This document shows, piece after piece, positions 18,749 to 26,105 of a stretch of 64,000 nt of DNA. Position numbers and translations under genes: made by a program. The notes under the pieces are model-generated. The model did no database searches. It was not told where the DNA came from and saw only the letters and a program-made list of their open reading frames with translations. Source of the DNA: Streptomyces flavotricini (lineage in GTDB: Bacteria; Actinomycetota; Actinomycetes; Streptomycetales; Streptomycetaceae); the NCBI RefSeq assembly GCF_020639365.1, contig NZ_JAINUL010000001.1, positions 4,551,454 to 4,615,453 on the forward strand, in the 5' to 3' direction. Position 1 is the stretch's first letter; each line of letters starts with the position of its first letter.

Positions 18749-18777
18749 CGGGGCCGCCCCTCGAAGGGGCGGCCCCG
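18749..18777. terminator. Bidirectional terminator abutting parS site 4
   Basis: A perfect 12-bp stem, CGGGGCCGCCCC and GGGGCGGCCCCG, with loop TCGAA, between the convergent acetyltransferase and trxA genes. On the plus strand its last base is also the first base of the parS core GTTTCACG, so the parS provides the trailing T-run. Confidence 0.85.
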
Positions 18778-18791
18778 TTTCACGTGAAACA
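18776..18791. promoter_or_regulatory. parS: parS site 4 (one outer-base mismatch)
   Basis: CGTTTCACGTGAAACA: the 14-bp core GTTTCACGTGAAAC is perfect, and only the outermost base differs from the 16-bp consensus. It overlaps the 3-prime base of the terminator stem. Confidence 0.93.
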
Positions 18792-18824
18792 TCCCCGGCT
18801 CTCGCCGGGCGGAGGTTCCAACCG

Positions 18825-19163
18825 TCAGCCGACGGGCTTGATGGTCACGAAGCCGTCGAGGTCACGCAGGATGGCGGCCTTCGGCTTGGCACCGACGATG
18901 GTCTTGACGACCTCGCCGCCCTGGTAGACGTTCAGGGTCGGGATGGACATGACGCCGTACTTGGCGGCCGTGTCCGGGTTCTGGTCGATGTTGAGCTTGA
19001 CGATCTCGATCTCGTCGCCGTACTCGGCCGCGATGGCCTCCAGGGACGGGGCGATCTGGCGGCACGGGCCGCACCACTCGGCCCAGAAGTCCACCAGGAC
19101 GGGCTTGTCGCTGCTCAGGACTGCGGCGTCGAAGTCGGCGTCGGTCACGCTCTTGAGGGCCAC
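18825..19163 (-). CDS. trxA: Thioredoxin
   Basis: A 112-residue cytoplasmic thioredoxin from GTG with the active site WAEWCGPCRQIAPSLE (Cys31-Cys34 region) and the cis-proline loop GVMSIPTLNVYQGGE. It reduces protein disulfides with electrons from TrxB, encoded 53 bp upstream on the same strand. The pair is presumably one operon driven by the SigR-type promoter in front of trxB. Confidence 0.96.
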   Translation of the reverse strand: MALKSVTDADFDAAVLSSDKPVLVDFWAEWCGPCRQIAPSLEAIAAEYGDEIEIVKLNIDQNPDTAAKYGVMSIPTLNVYQGGEVVKTIVGAKPKAAILRDLDGFVTIKPVG

Positions 19164-19216
19164 TGCGGCCTCCTAGTTCTTTCCTGCGGGGTGTGGGGTG
19201 TGAGAGTGGGCGAGGG

Positions 19217-20176
19217 TCAGACCGTCGCGTGCGCCTTCTCGGCGTCCGCGAGGGCGGAGAGGAAGCGCTCGGCGTCCAGGGCCGCGGAGCAGCCCGTGCC
19301 CGCGGCGGTGATGGCCTGACGGTACGTGTGGTCCACGACGTCTCCTGCGCCGAACACGCCAGTGAGGTTGGTCCGCGTCGAGGGGGCGTCGACCTTGAGG
19401 TAGCCCTCCCCATCGAGCTCCAGCTGGTCCTTGAACAGCTCGGTGCGCGGGTCGTGGCCAACGGCGATGAACAGGCCCGTCACGGGGAGCTCGGAGGTCT
19501 CACCGGTCTTGGTGTTGCGCAGGGTGAGACCGGAGAGCTTCTGCTCGCCGTGGATCTCCGCGACCTCGCTGTCCCAGGCGAACTTGATCTTCGGGTCGGC
19601 GAACGCGCGGTCCTGCATGGCCTTGGAGGCACGCAGGCTGTCACGGCGGTGCACGATGGTGACGGACTTGGCGAAGCGCGAGAGGAAGGTGGCCTCCTCG
19701 ATGGCGGTGTCGCCGCCACCGACAACGGCGATGTCCTGGTCCTTGAAGAAGAACCCGTCACAGGTGGCGCACCAGGAGACACCGCGGCCGGACAGGGCGT
19801 CCTCGTTGGGGAGCCCGAGCTTGCGGTGCTGGGAGCCGGTGGTGACGATCACGGCCTTGGCGCGGTGCACGGTGCCGGCGGTGTCGGTGACGGTCTTGAT
19901 GTCACCGGTGAGGTCCACGGACACGACGTCGTCCGGGACGAGCTCGGCGCCGAAGCGCTCGGCCTGGCCGCGCATGTTGTCCATGAGGTCCGGACCCATG
20001 ATGCCGTCCTGGAAGCCGGGGAAGTTCTCGACCTCGGTGGTGTTCATCAGCGCGCCACCCGCGGTGACCGCGCCTTCGAAGACCAGCGGCTTGAGCGAAG
20101 CGCGTGCGGTGTACAGGGCGGCGGTGTAGCCGGCCGGCCCGGAACCGATGATGATCACGTTTCGTACGTCGCTCAC
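19217..20176 (-). CDS. trxB: Thioredoxin reductase
   Basis: NADPH-dependent FAD flavoenzyme, 319 residues from the GTG at 20174-20176 (VSDVRNVIIIGSGPAG). The FAD-binding GSGPAGYTAALYTAR is at the N-terminus, the redox-active WCATCDGF near 135-142, the NADPH-binding VVGGGDTAIEEATFL near 155, and the FAD-binding GVFGAGDVVD near 275. The open frame extends upstream, but the added residues lack homology and would cover the promoter region. It forms an operon with trxA. Confidence 0.97.
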   Translation of the reverse strand: MSDVRNVIIIGSGPAGYTAALYTARASLKPLVFEGAVTAGGALMNTTEVENFPGFQDGIMGPDLMDNMRGQAERFGAELVPDDVVSVDLTGDIKTVTDTAGTVHRAKAVIVTTGSQHRKLGLPNEDALSGRGVSWCATCDGFFFKDQDIAVVGGGDTAIEEATFLSRFAKSVTIVHRRDSLRASKAMQDRAFADPKIKFAWDSEVAEIHGEQKLSGLTLRNTKTGETSELPVTGLFIAVGHDPRTELFKDQLELDGEGYLKVDAPSTRTNLTGVFGAGDVVDHTYRQAITAAGTGCSAALDAERFLSALADAEKAHATV

Positions 20177-20246
20177 GGGTTTCTTCCTCGTCTCTGTGGA
20201 CTGCACGCTGCTGCCGGAGGGGCCGGTGTGTTGTCTCACCCCACCC

Positions 20247-20273
20247 AACGGATCCTACGGCGCATGCATTCCC
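20247..20273 (-). promoter_or_regulatory. SigR-type promoter of trxBA
   Basis: On the minus strand, GGGAAT (complement of 20268-20273) is followed by exactly 18 bp and then GTT (complement of 20247-20249), about 70 bp before the trxB start. This matches the Streptomyces SigR consensus GGGAAT-N18-GTT, which controls trxBA in response to disulfide stress in S. coelicolor. Confidence 0.88.
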
Positions 20274-20301
20274 GACCCGCTCCCTCGCGGTCCCGAAGGT
20301 G

Positions 20302-21234
20302 TCAGCTTCGAGGATATGTCCTGGTCAGCAATGGTTTGTCAGATCCGGCGGACGAGGTCTTCGTGCACGCGGCACCCACCAGGTAGGCATCCACACGGGC
20401 TGAGTCGCCGGGGTGCGGCAGGACGAGGAGGTAGACCTCGGCGCCCTGGTAGCTGCCCTGTTCGGCCACGACCGGGGTGTCGGTGCGACCGGTGGCGTGC
20501 TGGACACAGGCCGGCACGGAGGAGGCCGTCGTGCGGTTGCCGTCCCCCGGGACCAGGTCCGGTGGGGGCGTGGTGCTCTTCTCCAATCCGTAGGTGTTGT
20601 TCTGCTGTTCCTCCTGCGGGACGGTCTTCGCCCCCGGTCCGGAGGCCAGGAGCCGATGGACGTTGTCCTCGAGGCCCTGCGCGGTGTAGGTGCCGTCGGC
20701 AGGTGCCGCGGTTGCCGTGCTGGTCGCGGATCTGCGGGCCGCGGTGTCCGGAGAGCCGGTCCCGAGCAGGTTGCCCGCGAGGAAGATGCCGAGGGCGCAG
20801 GCGGCCGCTCCGGACAGGCCGGCAATGACGGCGATCCGGCGGCGGGCACGGCGGCGCCCGGGACCGGTTGCTCCGGCCGGGTGACCGGCCGGCCGCCCGG
20901 TACCCGGACCCGAAGGCGCGGCAGGCGATGTTTCACGTGAAACATCGGAGGCCGGGGCGGCGTCCGCCCTGGGCGCGGTGGAGTCGAGGAGGGCTTCGGC
21001 AGCGAGAGCCGCGTCGATGCGGCCGGCGATGTCGGAGGGCATCCTGGGCGGCCCGGGCAGTGTGCCGAGGAGTCCCCGGATCTCCTCCAGGGAGGCGAGG
21101 ACGTCGGCGCACAGGGGGCAGTCGCCCAGGTGGCGGCGTACCTCACCGGCCCTGACCGGCGAGAGGAGCCCTTCGGTCAGGTCGGAGATCTCCGAGACGT
21201 CAGGGTGCCGGATCGTGCCGGTTGTGGGAGTCAC
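20302..21234 (-). CDS. Zinc-type transmembrane anti-sigma factor
   Basis: A 310-residue membrane protein that should hold the neighbouring ECF sigma factor inactive. The cytoplasmic N-domain has the ZAS motif HxxxCxxC (His35, Cys39, Cys42 in RRHLGDCPLCADVL). A disordered linker contains a parS encoded as DVSRETS (97-103). A single membrane segment lies at about 134-157 after an Arg-rich stop. The roughly 150-residue external domain includes TYTAQGLEDNVHRLLASG and two Cys residues. The GTG start overlaps the sigma factor stop by four bases. The signal sensed by the outer domain is not evident. Confidence 0.88.
   Translation of the reverse strand: MTPTTGTIRHPDVSEISDLTEGLLSPVRAGEVRRHLGDCPLCADVLASLEEIRGLLGTLPGPPRMPSDIAGRIDAALAAEALLDSTAPRADAAPASDVSRETSPAAPSGPGTGRPAGHPAGATGPGRRRARRRIAVIAGLSGAAACALGIFLAGNLLGTGSPDTAARRSATSTATAAPADGTYTAQGLEDNVHRLLASGPGAKTVPQEEQQNNTYGLEKSTTPPPDLVPGDGNRTTASSVPACVQHATGRTDTPVVAEQGSYQGAEVYLLVLPHPGDSARVDAYLVGAACTKTSSAGSDKPLLTRTYPRS
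20929..20944. promoter_or_regulatory. parS: parS site 5, inside the anti-sigma gene
   Basis: Perfect TGTTTCACGTGAAACA within the anti-sigma factor coding sequence. Because the site is palindromic, it reads DVSRETS on the minus strand as well. Confidence 0.97.
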
Positions 21235-21932
21235 GTTCGTCCACCTCCGCCCTTCACCGTGTCTGCGTCTGGGGCCGGCTGACTGGGGTCTGCCGCTGGT
21301 GGGACGGGTGTCCCCTGCGTTCGGTTCCTTCCCCGCTCGGTGGCGGTGTTATCCCCGGCATTCGAGCGCAGATGAGTGAGCATCGGGAGGAGTTTCGCCC
21401 GGCCGCGCGCGCACCGGCTCTTCACGGTGCCGGCGGGGACGTCGAGGATACGGGCGGCCTCGGCGACGGGGTATCCCTGCATGTCGACGAGGACCAGGGC
21501 GGCCCGCTGCTCGGCCGGGAGCGTGCTGAGAGCGGCCAGGAGCTGCCGGTGGAGGTCTTGGCGCTCCGCGGGTGCCTCGGCGGACTCGTGGGGCTCCAGG
21601 AGGCGCTCCAGGCGTTCCGTGTCGTCCAACGGCGAGGTCTTGCGGGAGGCGGCTTTGCGGGCCCGGTCGAGGCAGGCGTTGACGGTGATGCGGTGCAGCC
21701 AGGTGGTGACGGCGGATTCGCCGCGGAACGTGTGGGCGGCCCGGTAGGCGGAGACGAGGGCGTCCTGCACGGCGTCGGCGGCTTCCTCGCGGTCGCCGAG
21801 GGTGCGCAGGGCCACGGCCCACAGCCGATCGCGGTGCCGCCGGACGAGTTCCCCGAAGGCATCGGGGTCACCGGCGGCATGCAGCGCCAGCAACTCCTGG
21901 TCGCTCCGGTCGTCTCCCGTTGCTGAGTGCAT
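21231..21932 (-). CDS. sigM: ECF RNA polymerase sigma factor (SigM-like)
   Basis: A 233-residue ECF sigma factor from the ATG at 21930-21932 (MHSATGDDRSDQELLALHAAGD). Region 2 includes FGELVRRHRDRLWAVALRTLGDREEA and TTWLHRITVNACLDRAR; region 4.2 is LPAEQRAALVLVDMQGYPVAEAARILDVPAGTVKSRCARGR. The last 40 residues are a Pro/Thr-rich tail. The upstream open frame overlaps the pseudokinase gene and is a shadow. It is coupled to the anti-sigma gene by a 4-bp overlap. The SigM name is taken from the equivalent position next to trxBA and murJ in S. coelicolor; the regulon is unknown here. Confidence 0.88.
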   Translation of the reverse strand: MHSATGDDRSDQELLALHAAGDPDAFGELVRRHRDRLWAVALRTLGDREEAADAVQDALVSAYRAAHTFRGESAVTTWLHRITVNACLDRARKAASRKTSPLDDTERLERLLEPHESAEAPAERQDLHRQLLAALSTLPAEQRAALVLVDMQGYPVAEAARILDVPAGTVKSRCARGRAKLLPMLTHLRSNAGDNTATERGRNRTQGTPVPPAADPSQPAPDADTVKGGGGRT

Positions 21933-21982
21933 CACACCTCCCCTCCGGAAGGGAGCGTACGGGTCGGGCGGGATGAATACGA

Positions 21983-22013
21983 GGGACCGCTGCCCAGTCG
22001 GCGCAGCGGTCCC
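21983..22013 (-). terminator. Terminator after the pseudokinase gene
   Basis: A perfect 11-bp stem, GGGACCGCTGC and GCAGCGGTCCC, with a 9-nt loop, 20 bp beyond the pseudokinase stop and 50 bp before the sigma factor start. It suggests that sigM has its own promoter in this 101-bp gap. Confidence 0.8.
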
Positions 22014-22033
22014 GTATCCATGGCGGCCCGGCC

Positions 22034-23767
22034 CTACTCGGCCGTGCCGAGCACCTTGATCTCGTTGATGCCGCCCCGGTAGCCGCCGTTCGAGTCGGCG
22101 GGCAGCGCGGTGATGTGGATCACCAGGTAGCGGGCCTTCAGCGGGGTCTCCAGGGTGGTCTTCAGGTTCTTCCCGGCGGTGGTCAGCTTGACGACCTCGT
22201 GGGAGAAATCCGAGAGGGAACGGGGCTGGGAGGCCTCCGGAGAGGCGGCCCGGACCTCGACCTTCTGCCCGGCCGCGTACATGTCGACGTCGAGGCCGGC
22301 CACCTCCTGGACGCTGCCGAGGTCGACGATGATGCCGCTGCCGTCGTCGTAGCTGTCCAGGTTGCCGAAGTTGGCGTAGCCGTAGAACACCTTGGTGATC
22401 CAGGCGGAGTCGCCGTTGTTGTCGATGGCCTTGTCCGCGTCCTCCGGCTTGATCGGTTCCTTGCCGAAGGTGGTGGCGTTGGCGATGTGCAGGGGCTTGC
22501 CCGGGTTGTTCGGTTTGGCCCCCTTGGAGGCCTCGTCGGGCTTGGGCTGCTGGTTGGAGCCGTTGCTGCCGGTGTCGCCCTTGACGCGTTCCAGGAGCGT
22601 GTCGGCGAGCTGCCAGCTGCCCAGGCCGAGCGCGGCGATGAGCAGGGCGGCCACACCCCACTTCAGGACGCGACCGGTGCGGCTCTGCAGCGGGGGCGGC
22701 GGTGGGATGGCCATGGTGTGGCTGCCCGGTCCGCCGGGGTGCGGCTGCGGACGGCCGTAGCTGCCCTGCTGGTAGGTGGTGTGCTGGTACTCCGGCGGAG
22801 CGGTGAAAGCGGGCTCCGGCGGCCGGATGCGGGGCATCGCGGCGACGGCCTTCGCCAGTTCCTCCGGGGTGGTGCAGGGCGGCTCCTGCCGGGAGGCGGT
22901 GGCGCCGTCGTTGGCGAGGGCGCGCATGGCGAGCTCCCCCAGCCCCCGGTGTACTCCGGCACGGACCTGGTCGGGCGCGATCAGGCCGACGCCCTTGGGC
23001 AGGCCGGTCAGGCCGTACGCGTCGTCCTCGTACGGCCAGCGCTGCGTCAGGGCGGCGTACAGGAGCGCGCCGATGGCCTCGGTGTCCGCGCGCTGCGGGG
23101 TGTCGCTGGTGATGCCGCGCAGGGCGGCATTCACGGCGAGCCCGCGGATGCGGTACTGGCCCGTGGAGGTCCGCAGTATGGCGCTGGGCGTCAGCCGCAG
23201 GTGGGCGAGGCCTTCGCGGTGAGCGGCGGCCATCGCCTGGGAAACCTGGGTGACGAGCTGGTAGGCCTCGTGGGGCTCCAGGGGGCCCGACGCGAGGATC
23301 GCGGTCAGCTCGGTGGCGTCGGGCAGCCACTCGTGGACGACGTAGACGAGGTCGTTCTCCTCGACGGCGTCGAGGACGTGGACGAACCTCGGGTCGCCGA
23401 GCAGCGCGGAGGAGCGGGCCGCGGCCAGGACGGCGCGGGCCCGGGGGTGGTCGGCGGGCAGCAGGTGGACGCCCACGGCACGGCGCAGCTTCTCGTCCAT
23501 GGCGCGCCAGCTGCTGAATCCGTCCAGACGGGTGACGCACTCCTCCAGGCGGTAGCGCCTGGCGAGTTTGTGGCCGCTGTGGAGTTCGGGGGCGGCAGCA
23601 GGAGCCGCTTTCCTGCGCTCGCCGTCCTTTTCGGGCATGGGTCCGTCCGCGGCTCGTCCGTTCTGGGTGTCCACCCCGTCGGCCGTGGCCTTCGCCGCAT
23701 CTGCGGCCGGCGGCTCGTCGCCGCCGTTGTCGGCCACGTCGACGGCAGCCGTGCTACGTTCCGCCAC
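22034..23767 (-). CDS. Transmembrane pseudokinase with extracellular discoidin-like domain
   Basis: A 577-residue protein from the GTG at 23765-23767, which follows GGAGGCAGGA. The cytoplasmic N-half resembles a Ser/Thr kinase (YRLEECVTRLDGFSSWRAMDE...VYVVHEWLPDATELTAIL) but lacks the catalytic residues: the HRD loop reads HLRLTPSAIL and there is no DFG. It is therefore a pseudokinase. A Pro-rich stretch and one membrane segment (about 365-390, VLKWGVAALLIAALGLGSW) follow. The outer domain has the F5/8-type fold signature DSAWITK...GSGIIVDLGSVQEVAGLDVDMY. In mycobacteria the same kinase-like module is fused to MurJ (MviN); here murJ is the next gene upstream. A role in regulating lipid II flipping is inferred. 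Confidence 0.85.
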   Translation of the reverse strand: MAERSTAAVDVADNGGDEPPAADAAKATADGVDTQNGRAADGPMPEKDGERRKAAPAAAPELHSGHKLARRYRLEECVTRLDGFSSWRAMDEKLRRAVGVHLLPADHPRARAVLAAARSSALLGDPRFVHVLDAVEENDLVYVVHEWLPDATELTAILASGPLEPHEAYQLVTQVSQAMAAAHREGLAHLRLTPSAILRTSTGQYRIRGLAVNAALRGITSDTPQRADTEAIGALLYAALTQRWPYEDDAYGLTGLPKGVGLIAPDQVRAGVHRGLGELAMRALANDGATASRQEPPCTTPEELAKAVAAMPRIRPPEPAFTAPPEYQHTTYQQGSYGRPQPHPGGPGSHTMAIPPPPPLQSRTGRVLKWGVAALLIAALGLGSWQLADTLLERVKGDTGSNGSNQQPKPDEASKGAKPNNPGKPLHIANATTFGKEPIKPEDADKAIDNNGDSAWITKVFYGYANFGNLDSYDDGSGIIVDLGSVQEVAGLDVDMYAAGQKVEVRAASPEASQPRSLSDFSHEVVKLTTAGKNLKTTLETPLKARYLVIHITALPADSNGGYRGGINEIKVLGTAE

Positions 23768-23884
23768 CGTCGTTCCTGCCTCCCCATCCGTTACGCGCTG
23801 TCGGCCAGTCTGCGAAGCCATGCCAATTGTGCCCACAGTCCGGCGCTATGCACGACACGCGAAGGGGTCCGACGGTTGTGCGCA

Positions 23885-26059
23885 TCAGCGACCCAAGCGG
23901 CCGCGGACCATTCCGACCATGGCGTTGAGCTCTTCGATGCGCATCCGCTTGGCCGCCACGAGGAATACGGCGGCCAGCGCGACACCGCCGGCGGCCAACG
24001 CGGCGAAGGAGCCGGTGACTCCGCTGCCGAGCCACTGGGTGACCGCGTAGGCGGTGGCGCCGCCCACGGCGGCCGCGGGGACGCAGGCGCCGGTGAGGCG
24101 GGCGTAGGTGCGCATCACGTGGGCGCCGTCGAGGTCGCCGCCCAGCCGGGTGCGCAGCCGCCGCCAGGCGACGCCCACGCCGACCGTGTAGCCGAGGCCG
24201 TAGGCGGCGGCCATGCCGACGACGGCCCAGCGCGCGGGGAGCACGAAGAACGCGGCGGTGGAGACGGCCGCGTTGACGCCGGCGACGATGACCGTGTTGT
24301 AGAAGGGCGTCCGGGTGTCCTCGTAGGCGTAGAACCCGCGCAGGACGACGTACTGGACGGAGTACGGGATGAGTCCCAGGCCGAAGGCCATCAGGACGTA
24401 GCCGATGTTCTGGGCGCCGGATCCGGAACCCGCGTACAGCAGCGTGGCCATGGGGACGCCGAGGGCGAGGAACGCGAAGGCGCAGGGCACGATCGCGACG
24501 GCCGAGGTGCGCAGCCCGTACGAGATGTCGTCGCGGACGGCGGCCGCGTCCCCGTCGTGGGCGGAGCGGGAGATGCGCGGCAGCACGGCCGTCATGACGG
24601 AGACGGTGATGATGGCCTGCGGCATCTGCCACAGCAGCAGTGCGTAGTTGTAGGCGGTGATGCCGGTGCCGGGGTGGCCCTGCTTCTCCGCCACGGATCC
24701 GGCCCACGTGGCGAGCTGCGTCACGACGACGAGCCCGATCTGGTTGGCCAGGACGAAGAAGAACGTCCACTTGGCCAGGCGGGCGGCCTTGCCGAGGCCG
24801 TGGCCCCGCCAGTCGAAGCGCAGGCGCGGCCTGAAGCCGGCGTCGCGCAGGTAGGGCAGCATCGCGAGGGCCTGGACGGTGAGGCCCAGGAGGGTGCCGA
24901 GGCCCAGCAGGCGGACGCCCTCGGGGGTGACGGTGGTGGCGCTGACCCCGGAGGTGGTGAAGCCGCCGAAGGCCCAGATGAAGGCGCCGAAGGTGGCGAT
25001 GACGACGATGTTGTTGAGGACGGGGGTCCACATCATCGCGCCGAACCGGCCGCGCGCGTTCAGGATCTGACCGAGGACCACGTGCACGCCCATGAAGAAC
25101 ATGGTCGGCAGGCAGTACCGGGCGAAGGCGACCGCGACGTCCATCTGCTGGGGGTCGGACGCGAGCTTCGGCGACATCATCGTGATGAACACCGGCGCCG
25201 CGAGGACGCAGATCGTGGTGATGGCGGCCAGCAGCACGACGACGAGCGTCAGGAGGCGGTTGGCGTAGGCCTCGCCCCCGTCGTCGTCCTGCTTCATGGC
25301 CCGTACCAGCTGCGGGATGAAGACGGCGTTGAGCGCGCCGCCGCCGACCAGCACGTAGATCATCGTCGGCAGGGTGTTGGCGATCTGGTACGTGTCGTTG
25401 AACGTGCCCACGCCGATGGCACCGGCGATGACGAGGGTCCGCAGGAAGCCGGTGATGCGGGAGACGATCGTGCCGGCGGCCATCAGGGCGCTGGACTTGA
25501 GGAGGCTGGAGGCGCGGCCGGCAGGCTTGCTCGGTGCCGGGGCGGCGACGGGGACGTCCTCCACGGGCGTGCCGGGCGTGCCCTGCTGGTCCCGGTAGAG
25601 GTGCGCGAAGGCGTCCGGCTCGGGTTTCTCGTCCGCCGCATTCGTGACCAGGGAGTCCACGCCGACGAACTGGGTGGTCGTCGCGTGGTCGCCGTACGGC
25701 AGGTGCCGGGAGGGCCCGTCCGGCTCGGGCGGCGGGGTCTGGGCCCAGACGTGCGGGTCGGGGGCGTGCACGGGGGCCTGCGGGGCCGCGTAGAGCGGTC
25801 CGGGCTCCTGGTAGGTGCCGGGCGGCGGCGGAGGGTGCGCGGCCCGGTCGTAGAGGACCTCGGCGACGGGGTCCTGGGCCGACAGGTCCTGGGACCGGTA
25901 CGGGTCGTGGCCGTAGGCGTCCTGGACGTACGGGTCACGGTCCGGCGCGGGCGCAGGCGCGGGGACCTGCCCGGCCACCGGGGTGCCCGGGGCAGAGCCC
26001 TGGTAGGGCGCGGGCCCACCAGTGCCCTGCGCGCGGTCACCGTCGTACGGCGCGTTCAT
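23885..26059 (-). CDS. murJ: Lipid II flippase MurJ (MviN)
   Basis: MOP-superfamily transporter that flips the peptidoglycan precursor lipid II; 724 residues. The membrane core starts near residue 185 (LLKSSALMAAGTIVSRITGFLRTLVIAGAIG, the MurJ signature with its conserved Arg residues) and continues through about 14 hydrophobic segments. The first 180 residues are a disordered Pro/Tyr/Asp-rich cytoplasmic extension, typical of actinobacteria and a likely site of regulation. A GAGGTGGGG precedes the ATG. It lies 46 bp after the DUF6049 gene and 117 bp before the pseudokinase gene. Confidence 0.94.
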   Translation of the reverse strand: MNAPYDGDRAQGTGGPAPYQGSAPGTPVAGQVPAPAPAPDRDPYVQDAYGHDPYRSQDLSAQDPVAEVLYDRAAHPPPPPGTYQEPGPLYAAPQAPVHAPDPHVWAQTPPPEPDGPSRHLPYGDHATTTQFVGVDSLVTNAADEKPEPDAFAHLYRDQQGTPGTPVEDVPVAAPAPSKPAGRASSLLKSSALMAAGTIVSRITGFLRTLVIAGAIGVGTFNDTYQIANTLPTMIYVLVGGGALNAVFIPQLVRAMKQDDDGGEAYANRLLTLVVVLLAAITTICVLAAPVFITMMSPKLASDPQQMDVAVAFARYCLPTMFFMGVHVVLGQILNARGRFGAMMWTPVLNNIVVIATFGAFIWAFGGFTTSGVSATTVTPEGVRLLGLGTLLGLTVQALAMLPYLRDAGFRPRLRFDWRGHGLGKAARLAKWTFFFVLANQIGLVVVTQLATWAGSVAEKQGHPGTGITAYNYALLLWQMPQAIITVSVMTAVLPRISRSAHDGDAAAVRDDISYGLRTSAVAIVPCAFAFLALGVPMATLLYAGSGSGAQNIGYVLMAFGLGLIPYSVQYVVLRGFYAYEDTRTPFYNTVIVAGVNAAVSTAAFFVLPARWAVVGMAAAYGLGYTVGVGVAWRRLRTRLGGDLDGAHVMRTYARLTGACVPAAAVGGATAYAVTQWLGSGVTGSFAALAAGGVALAAVFLVAAKRMRIEELNAMVGMVRGRLGR

Positions 26060-26105
26060 CGAAACCCCACCTCATCGTCCCCAGGCCGACCGGCCACGGC
26101 ATCGC

